Below, in pieces: positions 12,301 to 22,183 of a stretch of DNA of 64,000 bases. Every line of letters begins with the position of its first letter. The first letter of the stretch is position 1. Where the stretch lies: NCBI GenBank assembly GCA_023055425.1, contig JALGPY010000004.1, positions 59,543,718-59,607,717 of the forward strand, written 5' to 3'. Made by a program: the position numbers and the translations under genes. The notes under the pieces were generated by a model. That model was not told the DNA's origin. It made no database searches and worked only from the letters and a program-made list of their open reading frames with translations. The stretch is from Linanthus parryae (Eukaryota; Streptophyta; Magnoliopsida; Ericales; Polemoniaceae).

Positions 12301-12481
12301 CTTTGAGCCAAAGACGAAGTTGTTTATGTCTTTCAATTGATGGGCCTTGCTTCCCGAGCGGATCACTCTCATTCGGGCAGAGAGCTTCAAAGACCTTGAT
12401 CATAAGAGTCGGCTTCTCTACCTGTGAACATTTTTTCGCTTGAGAGCCCATTGACACTCTGGAAGTAAAAAAAGATTGCAA
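9360..12481 (-). pseudogene. Antisense plant-mobile-domain (PMD) gene carried by the Tat element
   Basis: Read on the minus strand, this starts at 12481 (or Met at 12451). A PMD resembling the 'aminotransferase-like, plant mobile domain' family fills 12300-10990: 'LLSFLEHLSLDTNRFHSHYGE', 'DLHRIGGLPISG', 'YLAGFLTCWMSAFVL', 'SLAVPVLACLYHSF'. One in-frame TAA at 11372 and another at 11123 interrupt it. 'APNRYARQFGFTQ' (about 11030-11070) continues the same frame and is a typical PMD end. A basic, Ser-rich linker (10862-10410) follows, then a C-terminal coiled-coil region (10113-9530; 'ELLRKLKKKLASLE'). A candidate intron at 10190-10114 joins two frames exactly. Further frameshifts lie near 10850, 10320 (a C-run) and 9820. 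Function is unknown; the family is found in transposons and in host silencing proteins. Confidence 0.75.
10114..10190 (-). other. Candidate 77-nt spliceosomal intron in the antisense PMD gene
   Basis: On the minus strand the donor reads G|GTTCCT and the acceptor TTATCTTGCAG|GTCGGG. The interval is T-rich and contains stops in the upstream frame. Removing it joins '..PASKD' of the upstream frame to 'RELTIF..' of the downstream frame through a split Gly codon, without a shift. The GT-AG ends and frame fit are seen; splicing is inferred. Confidence 0.6.
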
Positions 12482-12494
12482 ATAACTCGGTGAC

Positions 12495-12500
<6 letters not shown>

Positions 12501-12535
<35 letters not shown>

Positions 12536-12800
12536 CAAAATTGTTGATGTCAATGATAAAGTAAGGGGCTGCCTACATGAGCTACGACACAAGCGAATAG
12601 TCGACCCAAACATCAAGAGTATACGGGCCTGGTGTTCGCCCCAAATCCAGAGGATATGAGACAACATGCTCGACCAAAATCCCGACGGATACTGGTCTGG
12701 TGTTCGACCCAAACCCAGCGGGTATGAGAACGAGTTTACGACCCAACATCCTAAGGATATGAGCCGTTTAGAGCCTGAAATCCGAAAGCAAACGAGTATG
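12501..12800 (+). repeat. Tat spacer: 34-bp poly(A) and degenerate minisatellite
   Basis: A(34) lies at 12501-12534. From 12560 to about 12800 there are degenerate units built on 'GGTGTTCG.CCCAAA.CCAG.GG.TATGAG'. With the A(36) run at 8994 this brackets the antisense gene by A-runs on the same strand. Confidence 0.75.
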
Positions 12801-13243
12801 TTTGCCCTACCCAAAATCGCAAAGGGCATGAGCCTGCATTGTACTCGAAGTGCTAACAGATACAGGTGTGATTGAAAAGAATACAGGCGGGCATGTCACG
12901 TAGTATACTGGGTGCGCAAAGAAGCATAGGTCCCTAGAGATGACCAAGAAAATAAAACGTGTAGATGGCGAATAAAATGCAGCAATATGGCACATTCTGA
13001 ATGCATTCAAGAGTAAAAAGAGAGACCCACTCACATTGTTGGAACAGCAGAGTTAGCAAGCAGCAAAAGCATCGGCAAACGCCATGTAACAGATCAAAGT
13101 TTCAGGCCCGAGTGTTGGTTTTCATGGATAGCTATATGCAGGACATTTTCGTTAAGTGGACTGCATCAGGCATATGCGTCTATATTCAAGACAGTTTAAA
13201 TCGTCTTAAGTTTGCGAAATCCTAAGATAGAAAAAGCACGTGT

Positions 13244-13363
<120 letters not shown>

Positions 13364-14519
13364 ACTTTTGCTGCAACTAAAAAAAGAAGAAGAAGTCAGG
13401 GTTGCTGAACATGCAGGAATGTGACAGAGGTTGTCACCGCACAAATCGCAAAAGCAACAACAAATACCATGTTACAGACATAAATTTCAGAGCTTAATGC
13501 TTAGTTACTCGACAGGGCATGAAAGAAGGCAACATTATAATACAATCTGCTGAATAGTGCCTGATTTCAGGGTCAGCAGTGCGTGTTTTCATGACAAATT
13601 ATATGAGTTTTATGCTACTGTATGAAGTGCATAAAGGGAGCATGTGAGTTTCATGCAGGAAGGTTTAATCCGTCTTAAACTGGCAAAATCCGAAGTCAAC
13701 AGGAGCATGCTTTAGAGGAAAATGCTAAAGGTGAAGGAGCATCAAAAGCAGGGGTCAAGTTCGGATTTCAGCTTCTGGATTTCAAGGGAAACTGAATGTG
13801 CAGCTTAGTTATGAAATTTAGAAGGTGCTGAAGTTAGTACCTGAAAAAATATTACGCAGCACGGCAGCAGAGATGAGCTGATAGCAACAGAAGCAGTAGA
13901 AGAAAAAAGCAACGTTCTCTGGAATCTGGGTGGCCAAATGATGAAGCAAAGTTACCCAGCAAAGATGCTTTTATAAAGAAATAAAATGCCAAGCTCCTAA
14001 AGGATTTAGGAATCCCAAGCCCAATCAAAAACAGTCTTGTGAGGACTCAAAAACAATCTCCAGCAGAGGTGCAAATTCAGTTCTTAAAGGATTCTGAAAA
14101 AACAAACCTTGCAGAGATACAAAATTACTCCTAAGAGGACTCTAAAAATTCCTCAGCAGAAACACAAACTTAGTCCTAGAAGGACTCGGAAATCCCCAGC
14201 AGAAGTAGAAATTATGTCCAAAAAAGGCTCTAAAAAAATCTCCTGCAGAAATATTAAAGGCCAATAGGTAAACTGGCACAGGGAAAATATATAAAGCCCA
14301 ATAAGAGAAAAAAGGGCCTTACAAAAAATGTGTAAAGCCCAAAAGATGAAAAGGGCCAAAAAAAATGATGAAAATATGGGTCCAAAGCAAGAACCCTATA
14401 GTCGTCCAGAAGGTCCAAGAAAAAGCCCGGACCACAAGCCACGCATCAGAAAACATGGTGCCAAATTTTCGCGATTTGCCCAAAAAGCTGTGTCCCTCTT
14501 TGCACAAATCAGGGGTATT
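13364..14519 (+). other. Tat 3' non-coding region with a degenerate ~55-60-bp minisatellite
   Basis: From about 13985 to 14255, four to five degenerate copies repeat a unit like 'AGGACTC..AAAA.TCC.CAGCAGA..CACAAA.TTA.TCC'. Upstream bases 13364-13985 show local duplications (for example 'GCATGTGAGTTTCATGCAGGA' near 13640 resembles 13120-13145). No ORF is plausible. The stretch ends in a purine-rich tract (CAGGGGTATT, 14510-14519) that could be the plus-strand primer. Confidence 0.6.
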
Positions 14520-15350
14520 TGTTGGCACATAAAATTCGCCAGAAAATAAATAAGTCACCTTAAAAATATGTGTTTATGTCTTTTTTAATTCCCTTGCCTG
14601 GAAAAAGGGAATTAGGATTAACCTGGACTACATTTGACTAAAAAATTCAAAATCCAGCATGTCAACAATATCTGGCAGATATAGCAGGAGATAAACTGTG
14701 TTTTATCTAAATTAAATCCTGCTTTATCTCTTCAACTTGGAGATAAAGGCCAGCAAGTAGAGATATGTGAGCGGCTGGATAACTCCCTTATCTGAAGAAC
14801 CAACTGGAAACCTCTATAAATAAGAGGTTTCACAAAGCTACAGGGACATTTTTTCTCTGGAGGAAAAACACAATAGAAGAGAAAAATATAGCAGAGTTGC
14901 TGGAGGAGAATACAACAGAGAGAGAAGAGAATCTCAACAACAAGTTACTGCAACCTGAAGCAGACCAATCCCAGAGTAAAATCTCCATAAAAAACAGAAG
15001 CAAACTGCAATGGAGGCTATGTCCTGTGCTAGGAAAACACTTCCAGTCTAGTGTCTTATCAGCTTAGGAAAATCAATGTTTACCAAGTACTAAAGCGTAA
15101 ACAGGTTGTATAAAATAGATCTTATGATCTGCAAGTTTAGATGAAATTCCAGTCCAGTTCCTACACATAACATGTTTATTTTGTATCTCTTTTAGGCTTA
15201 CTAATCAGGGGTTTCTGCAAATTTAGAGTAATTAACGATTCTGAAACTTGAACCGGAAATAGGGAACTCATACACACAAACACAAATCGGGAAATTTATT
15301 TGTTTCTATTCCTGGATTTTCAGTAAGTTAACGAAAATTCTGGGTTAACA
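14520..15350 (+). repeat. Tat 3' LTR
   Basis: It begins TGTTGGCACA after a purine-rich tract and ends GGGTTAACA, giving inverted TGTT...AACA termini. It is 831 bp long. A TATA box lies at 14815. No second copy is in the window because the element is 5'-truncated, so the boundaries rest on the terminal motifs and the change of sequence character after 15350. Confidence 0.65.
14815..14822 (+). promoter_or_regulatory. TATA box of the Tat LTR promoter
   Basis: TATAAATA lies in a suitable context about 295 bp into the LTR, followed 30 bp later by a pyrimidine-rich start-like region. It probably drives the element's RNA. Confidence 0.6.
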
Positions 15351-15397
15351 AGCTTCTTTGTGGTTATTCCATTAATCACAAGAAAGCTGAGTTGTAA

Positions 15398-15520
15398 GTC
15401 TAAAACCTATTGGAGTTACTGCATTCAATGGTTCATCGACCATCGAATGCAACAACGTACTTGGTTGGGGCGTACTATGGTGGATGAACCATAGACGCAG
15501 AAACCCAATAGATTTTAGAC
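15398..15520. other. Long imperfect hairpin, 123 nt
   Basis: The 5' arm from GTCTAAAAC (15398) pairs with the 3' arm ending GATTTTAGAC (15520). About 36 of 44 positions pair, including 'ATGGTTCATC.ACCAT' against 'ATGGTGGATGAACCAT'. The loop is about 30 nt. The shape is compatible with a microRNA precursor or a fold-back element. Confidence 0.55.
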
Positions 15521-15616
15521 CGCCATTCCATCTTTATTTGTGATGATTCTTCGTGCCCAGGCACGCGGTGGTAGAAATTTTTTGAATCGACAAAACACTT
15601 TCTGAACGAAGACAAC

Positions 15617-15678
15617 CCCTGGTTCTCATAGCACAAGCGATCATCTCAGATGGACAGTTGTGCTATGAGAAACATAGG
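15617..15678. other. Hairpin with a 14-bp perfect stem
   Basis: TTCTCATAGCACAA (15623-15636) is perfectly complementary to TTGTGCTATGAGAA (15658-15671). A diverged copy of the same unit follows at 15680-15740 (AGCAC...GTGCT). Confidence 0.6.
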
Positions 15679-15746
15679 TTGGATTCGATTTAGCACTCAT
15701 CTCAAATGGATGAGCAGTTGTGCTCTGACACACAGAGGTTGGCATA

Positions 15747-15828
15747 GTTATGTTCTGACCACTTGAAGCAGCATCTTTGTGATGATTCCATGCATCACAA
15801 TACTGCATCAAGTGGGCGAGAACATAAC
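15747..15828. other. MIR-like hairpin, unit 1 (82 nt)
   Basis: The 5' arm GTTATGTTCT...CCACTTGA.GCAG pairs with the 3' arm CTGCATCAAGTGGGCGAGAACATAAC. Mismatches are few and spread out, and the loop is short (GATTCCATGC). It is the same length as and partly identical to the hairpin at 16039. I recognise no known plant microRNA family in either arm. Confidence 0.55.
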
Positions 15829-15935
15829 GAAATCAATATCGAAGGAGATTGTTGACATCGACATGCTTTTCCACAATCAAAACTTTATCTAGGTGGATAA
15901 AAGGTGTAGTGAAATGGAAAAGGATGCAGGCTCTT

Positions 15936-15943
15936 TTTATACA
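15936..15943 (+). promoter_or_regulatory. Possible TATA box 103 bp upstream of hairpin unit 2
   Basis: TTTATACA in CTCTTTTTATACACAG is repeated at the equivalent place of the second tandem unit (16213-16220). The distance to the hairpin at 16039 would suit a small-RNA precursor promoter. This is inference. Confidence 0.35.
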
Positions 15944-16038
15944 CAGTTGGGAAGCTGGGGGGTTAGGAGAAGACGAGGAGTTAATGGAATTTAATAAATG
16001 CTGGTTTATTAAGCTGTGGCTTCTTCTATGTAGAATCT

Positions 16039-16120
16039 GTTATGTTCTTGCCACCTCCAGAAGCTTCTGTGTGACCATTCCATGCATCACAACTCTTCTG
16101 CAAGGGGCCAAGAACATAAT
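16039..16120. other. MIR-like hairpin, unit 2 (82 nt)
   Basis: The 5' arm GTTATGTTCTTG.CC...CAGAAG pairs with the 3' arm CTTCTGCAAGGGGCCAAGAACATAAT. It lies 292 bp after unit 1 with the same loop motif (CATTCCATGC). The flanks after each hairpin are also duplicated ('GACATCG.C.TGCTT', 'TTTATACA.AG..GGGAAGCT', 'TTAATGGA.TTTAATAAATG'). Confidence 0.55.
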
Positions 16121-16330
16121 TGAGTCTTGACATCGGCGTGCTTGCCCCGAATCTAAAATAAATCTAGAAGGATGAAATGTGGAGTTAAATCAACAAGGTT
16201 GTATGCTCTGGTTTTATACATAGTGGGGAAGCTAGGGGTTATTATAAGATTGAGAGTATAGAGAGGTGAGGATTAATGGAGTTTAATAAATGGTAGTTTA
16301 AATATGTGGTTTCAGAGAAATCATTGTTGG

Positions 16331-17150
16331 TTCAAATATTAGTGCAGGTCAGTAGTTATTGGTTCATGAACTACCTCATTGATGAGCGGTGGCAACATTA
16401 TAAATTTATAACCTTTTTTCCTATCACATGTCGCATGTACATTTTTCATGATATAGAACATTTGTATTATGAGTACGACCATACGTAGTATATAGTATGA
16501 ACTATTAGGACTTTCGCCAAAGGTACACATGCTATCATTCATCTTGGTGATCAAACAATTTCACATCAACCTATCTGTCTAAATATGTTTTTCTTTTAAC
16601 CTGTTTTAGTACAGCAACTGCGTGGACCGGCCATTGATCCTTTTTTAATTCAAATTGACAATGCACACTGTTTGACGACCACTTTGGAGGAACAATATGT
16701 GGTAATCATCAAATGAATCAGTTATAGGAAAATTGTAACAAACAAATGAGTGAACAATTATATAAAGGGTTGTTTACTTATGTTGAATATTGTAGTCTTT
16801 TGGCCGGGTTGTGCCCCGCACTGTTTCCGGGTATATACATTGTGTAACATATTCTCGGTTTTACCCAAGTTATATATATGTTGGCTACATCAGTAGCAAC
16901 AAGTTTGAATGGATGTGTGAAAACAGGTTCATCTGTGCATGAACCTCTATTTCTTGTTGTGCATTGTGTTGGAGTTGGTTATAGAAATTGCACAGGTTCA
17001 ACATGATATTTGAGCAGAAACGTGTGAAATGTGTTATATAGGTGACTATACGAAGAAGACTAAATATAGCCACGACGAGCATGTTTGTCAGCAGAAAATA
17101 TTCACAACGAGCCAAATTGTCATTCAATAAATAATAACCAAACAAAAAAA
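16331..17150. other. AT-rich stretch with nothing recognised
   Basis: No conserved domain, LTR end, tRNA or repeat that I can name. The ORFs (16306-16488 +, 16885-17145 -) are short and have no family resemblance. It may be the interior of the CACTA element that ends at 17499. Confidence 0.4.
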
Positions 17151-17499
17151 GAAACTATAAGAAATAAAAGACGACTAGAATAATTGTCGGCTCATGGTTG
17201 AAAAGATCAACGACAACAAATTTTGGTCGAAATGGTCATCGGCAAAAATTTTGTCCACTAAATTTGGTGGTCGGGAAGTTGTCAACAAAAGAACAATGAC
17301 AAGAAGAAGTGGTTCGGAAAAGTGGTAGGTAAAAATCGTCTACTGACCAATGTTTGGGTTTGTTTATTGGTCGAACTAACGACCGAGCTATTCCGACAGT
17401 AGAGCAACCTTTGATGTTCGTCGTTCTTTCATTCCAACGACAATTTTTGGGATTTAATGACGAATATGCTCGTCGCAACAAACCAATTATTTTGTAGTG
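17150..17499. mobile_element. One end of a CACTA (En/Spm) DNA transposon
   Basis: The sequence ends ...AATTATTTTGTAGTG at 17499, whose reverse complement starts CACTACAAAATAATT, a CACTA-type terminal inverted repeat. Inside it are repeated subterminal motifs built on CGACGA/TCGTCG and 'CGACAA' (for example 17162-17300 and 17420-17470), as is usual for this superfamily. The opposite end and a transposase are not seen, so this is a fragment or a deletion derivative. The left limit is a guess. Confidence 0.6.
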
Positions 17500-17806
17500 A
17501 AAGGAGGCCGAACCCCTCCTGTGGCCGAGGGCAACAAGGAGGCCAAACCTCCCTTCCCGTTTTGCATGATCGCTTGATTCATTCTTCCATGTTGCTAGCA
17601 CAAGGCATGGAAAAGATCCCAGTTCTCAATCCCAAGGTGTGGATACCGGTAGAGACGAGAACAATATTCTTTGTTGTGATCACACAAACCTACAAGGTAA
17701 ACGATACTTCCTTTATCACGTTATGAGAGCTTAACCTGTGATTCATAGAGGGCTTTGATCAGGAATCTTTAATTTTATTTCCGATGTGCATCCTGCATCA
17801 AAACCC
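17500..17806 (+). mobile_element. Diverged 3' end of a C2-like LTR (relic)
   Basis: It aligns with 55585-55896 of the C2-G LTR: 'GCTAGCACAAGG', 'GATC..TCTCAATCC.AGG.GTGGAT', 'GTAGAGACG', 'ACCTACAAGGTA' and a terminal 'AAAACCCTACA'. Divergence is clearly higher than between C2-F and C2-G, so it is older. Bases 17807-17849 between it and C2-F are unassigned. Confidence 0.6.
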
Positions 17807-17849
17807 TACATGACTTTCACATTGACTCGCATTTGTGAGTTGGGGATTA

Positions 17850-19273
17850 TGTTGGGTTTTGACGTAGGTAACGCAGCAGAATAACAAATATTTCATACTC
17901 AAAGCCCACCAAGGATTACAGGAAGAGACAATCATAACATGATAAGAGCATAGAAGATGTTTACCTTTTGGTTCGGGAGATCACACGAAAAAGCATGTCT
18001 TCATCTCTTCGGTTGATCCACGCCTAGAGGTGAGATCTACATTTTCCTTCTCCTAGTGCTAGCTTGTACCGGAGGTAGAGGAATAAGGAATCACAAAACG
18101 AAGAACAAAGAGAGGGTTCGGCCTCTCTTTGTAGCCGACGGGTAGGGGGCGGACGGCAAGGGGCTTCGGCCTCTTAATGTCTTGTTCTCTCTCTTGCTTT
18201 CTCTCCCACTCACGTATGTTATGAGCATTAGTTGTGGGAAAGAAGCTAGGAGCATCCTTTATATAGTCCAACAACTCCTTGTTAACTGCATAAAGGCCCT
18301 TCCTAATCCTACATGAATTTGGATTAGTCCCTTCCTTGCATATTAGTCCTACTAAGCTTGCAAGGTGTTGCAAAGTGATCCTTCTAATTAATTAATTAAT
18401 CTTATTAATTAATTCCCAATTCTAGTTCAACTCTATTAGGCGTGTGACCCCATAGGTTTCTACTTAGTTGGTAGTAACTTATTACTAACATGGAGCAGTG
18501 TCTAGCAACACATCCATGCAACCCAACTAATAGAAATAAGTCAGTGATCCCGACAAACCTTGTGCCCAATATCAAATAATTCATTACCCCTTTGTCTCCA
18601 TATCGGTATTGGACACGAGACATAAATAGTCACACTCATACATCCAATTCATAGTTCCTCAATCCTTGGAATATTCTTATGCAAGCAGATAACATCAATA
18701 TCTCCATATTGATTTATGTAAGTCTGGCCAGACATTCAATAAGCACCATACGTCGAGTGGCCATGGATATTTTCTCCCATTATGTGGGAGGGACAAATCC
18801 TCTCTACATCACTACAATCTCTAAGCTTGCTTCCTATCATGCCCGATAGCTATCTTTATAGTTTCCTGGTTAAGGCGCAATGTTGGATAACATCAAAGCA
18901 TGATATTTCACAACTAGAGTATCTAGTGACTTCAAGTCTAAGGATTACAATATAACTGGCACTACGAGAAGCGATTGTGACTTTGACATAATCTAATGCA
19001 TCCTTCTACTTTGTGGGTCAATCCAATATCTCATTACTCCTAATGCATACCCACGTGTTAGACTTGATATCTCCATATCAATCTACACACATACTAGTCT
19101 ATATTTGATTGTCCTATTAACCAATATAATGGACTAGGGATATTTAAGATAAACAACACATTCTATCTAAGGACTTCATTATATTAAATATCACAATAAT
19201 TAATAAATGAATTTTCTAGCCAAAACATTGTTCATACTAAATACAGATTGCCTCTAGGGAACCTATTTCAACA
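17850..19273 (-). repeat. C2-F 3' LTR
   Basis: On the plus strand it runs from TGTTGGGTTTTG to CTATTTCAACA, 1424 bp, close to the 1420 bp obtained for the C2-G LTR after removing SV-B. Its low-coordinate end matches 24875 onward. On the minus strand, AAGTAGGAGAT (19274-19285) just before it is the probable plus-strand primer. Confidence 0.9.
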
Positions 19274-19287
19274 ATCTCCTACTTGCA

Positions 19288-20890
19288 CTAGAGCCAATCT
19301 GGTGCATCTCGTATGCCTATAGATCTAGCGTGCCCTTCATGTTTACGCTGCGCAAGTGGATTTGTGAGTGGATCTGGAATATTTTCATAAGTTGGAGTCT
19401 TGCACATATTCACATCTCCTCGATCGATCATATCACGAATAAGATGGAATCTCCTAAGTACATACTTTGATTTTTGGTGTGGTCTTGGTTCCTTGGCTTG
19501 TGAGATCGCTCTAGAGTTGTCATAGTACAACTCTATAGGATCCACGATGCTAGGGACCACACCGAGCTTAGTGCTAAACTTCTTTATCCAAACTGCCTCT
19601 TTTTCTGCTTCCGCAGCAGCAATGTACACAGCTTCAGTTGTAGAATCAGCAACTGTCCCTTGCTTGGAACTCTTCCAGCTCACAGCTCCTCCATTCAGGC
19701 AAAACACGTATCCTGACTGCGATATGTAGTCATCTTTTTCGGTTTGGAAGCTCGCATCAGTGTACCCAATTACACTTAGCTCTTCCCTACCTCCAAATAT
19801 CAAGAACACGTCCTTAGTTCTTCTTAAGTACTTTAGGATGTTCTTGACAGAAATCCAGTGACTCTCACCCGGATTGGACTGATATCTGCTTACCATACTC
19901 AACGTGTATGATACGTCTGGTCTAGTACACAACATGGCGTACATGATGAATCATATAGCCGAACCATAGGGTATCCTACTCATATGGTCCTTCTCAATCT
20001 CATTGGAAGGACAGTCAGTCTTAGATAGAGTGACTCCATGCGACATGGGCAAGAATCCCTTCTTTGAATCTTTCATGTTGAACCTCTTCAACACCTTATC
20101 TATATATGTACTTTTGACTTAGGTCGAGCAGCTTTGTAGATCTATCCATAGAGATCTTTATACCAAGTATGTAAGCTGCATCTCCTAAGTTCTTCATTGC
20201 GAAACACTTTCCTAGCCAATATTTAAAAGATTGCAAAGTAAGAATATCGTTTCCAATGAGAAGTATGACATTCACATACAAGACCAGAAACACTACTAGG
20301 CTCCCACTAACCTTCTTGTAAACACAGGACTCATCTTCTTTCTTGATGAAGCCAAACTCTTTGACCGCGTCATTAAAACATCAATTCCAACTCCTGGAAG
20401 CTTCCTTTAATCCATAAATGGATCTTTGTAGCTTACAAACTTTATTGGCATTCTCTGGATCCTCAAAACCCTCCGGTTGTGTCATATACTCATCCTCGAG
20501 GAGGTTCCCATAAAGGACCGCTGTTTTGACATCCAATTGCCAAATCTCGTAGTCATAGTATGCTGCAATAGAAAGTAGTATTTGAATGTATCTAGTCATG
20601 GCGACTGGTGAAAAGGTCTCATCATAGTCAATACCATGAATCTGTGTATACCCTTTAGCCACCAATCTCCCTTTGTAGGCAACTACCTTGCCATCCATGT
20701 CGGTCTTCTTCTTGAAGACCCATTTGCACCCTATGGGTCCAGCCCTTTTAGGTGGTTCCACCAAAGTCCATACTTTGTTGGTGTACATGGAATCCATTTC
20801 GGATCTCATGGCTTCTAGCCACTTCTTGGATTATGGGCCCCTCATGGCCTCCCCGTAGGTTGCAGGCTCATCATACATGAGTGTTATGTC
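19288..20890 (-). pseudogene. C2-F reverse transcriptase and RNase H, inactivated
   Basis: RT starts near 20809 ('WTLVEPPKRAGPIGCKWVFK', 'ETFSPVA', 'WQLDVKTAVLYGNLLEDEYM', 'SIYGLKEASRSWN') and a stop follows at 20381. The catalytic YVDD box reads YVNV (20264-20278), which removes both active-site aspartates. RNase H (19944-19288) keeps 'VIGYTDASF', 'STTEAVYIAAAEAEKEAVW' and 'YYDNSRAI', with the expected D, E and D. Stops at 20381, near 20120 and at about 19950 split the frame. Confidence 0.9.
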
Positions 20891-22183
20891 ATCGGGATCA
20901 GTCACGAGAAGTCCGTACCTCTCTGGCTCATGACGTACTCTTCCTGACCTACGAAGTTCCTGTGTTACCTGAACAGGTTCTTCCACAACAACTTGTGGTT
21001 CCTACTCATGTTACATCATCGGTTCAGTGATTTTAGGTTCTTGAATTTCTTCAAGTTCTACAGTCCTCCCACTTGCTTCTTTATAGACAAACTCTCTTTC
21101 TAGAAACACGCCGGTCCGAGATACAAGAACTTTGTTCTCGGTTGGATTTTAGAAGTAATATCCTTTTGTTTCCTTAGGATATCCCACAAATTTACACTTA
21201 TCCGCTTTGGGCCCGAGCTTGTCTGTTTGTAAACGCTTTACATAGACATCGCAGCCCCAAATATTCATAAACGACACTATGGGACGCTTCCCAGTCCACA
21301 TCTCATATGGTGTCTTCATGACCAATTTGGATGGAACACGGTTAATGGTAAAAGTTTCCGTCATTAGAGCATGTCCCCAAAATGATATTGGAAGATCCGT
21401 TTGAGACATCATAGATCACACCATATCCAATAGTGTGCGATTCCTCCTCTCAGACACGCCATTCCATTGTGGGGTTCCGGGTGGAGTGAGATGGGATACT
21501 ATCCCACACTCTCTAAGATATTCATCAAACTCTTGGCTCAAGTATTCTCCTCCACGATCCGATCGTAAAGCCATAATACTTTTACCAAGTTGCTTCTCTA
21601 CTTCATTCTTGAATTCTTTGACCAATTCAAAGGATTCTGATTTGGCCTTCATAAGGTATACAAATCCATATCTACTGAAATCATCAGTAAACGTAATGAA
21701 GTAGGTGTAACCACCTCTGGCAGGCGTGGGGAACGGTCCACATACATCGCTATGTATGAGTGCCAGTAACTCACTAGTCCTCTCACCTTTCTTATTGAAA
21801 GGGGACTTTGTCATTTTTCCTAATAAACAAGATTCGCATGTCCCATATCATTCTGAATCAAATGAGTCTAGAAGTCCATCCTTATGGAGCCTAGATATGC
21901 GTTTCTCAATTATATGGCCTAAATGACAGTGCCATAGATATGTATGATTTAAATCATTAGTTTTAATCCTTTTATTATTTATGTTATAGATGGGATTATT
22001 TAGATCAAGGATATACAATCCATTAGACAAATGCACACTACAATAGTGCATACTATCAAAATAAATGGAGCAACACTTGTCCTTTATTGAAATAGAAAAA
22101 CCCTTCTCGTCCAAACAAGAAATGAAAATAATGTTTCTGCTCATAGCAGACACATAAAAGTAGTTTTCTAACTCTAAAATAAG
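20891..22183 (-). pseudogene. C2-F integrase, with stops
   Basis: Minus-strand translation gives a His/Cys zinc-binding start ('WHCHLGHIIEKRI..' with 'ESCLLGKM'), first Asp in 'HSDVCGPFPTPARGG', second in 'ALRSDRGGEY', and Glu in 'NGVSERRNRTLLD', so the D-D-E triad is present. Stops occur after 'LLDMV' (21416) and after 'KGYYF' (21149), and one near 21848 splits the N-terminus. A diverged linker to RT occupies 20891-21148. Confidence 0.88.

Larger units (their letters stand above)
15351..16330. other. Cluster of imperfect hairpins including a ~292-bp tandem duplication
   Basis: At least four long inverted repeats occur in under 1 kb (15398-15520, 15617-15678, 15747-15828, 16039-16120). The loop motif 'ATTCCATGCATCACAA' (or a variant) appears at about 15368, 15785 and 16076. 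The first bases after the Tat LTR (15351-15388) match the inner part of the same hairpin type, so Tat may have landed in this cluster. There is no convincing ORF. Confidence 0.65.

Noticed and set aside
15747..16120. Assignment of the hairpins to miR398, miR172, miR482 or miR169
   Set aside because: I compared the arms with the mature sequences as I remember them and none match closely enough.
18960..18975. CACTACGAGAAG as the missing CACTA partner terminus
   Set aside because: It lies inside the C2-F LTR with no subterminal repeats nearby, so it is coincidental.
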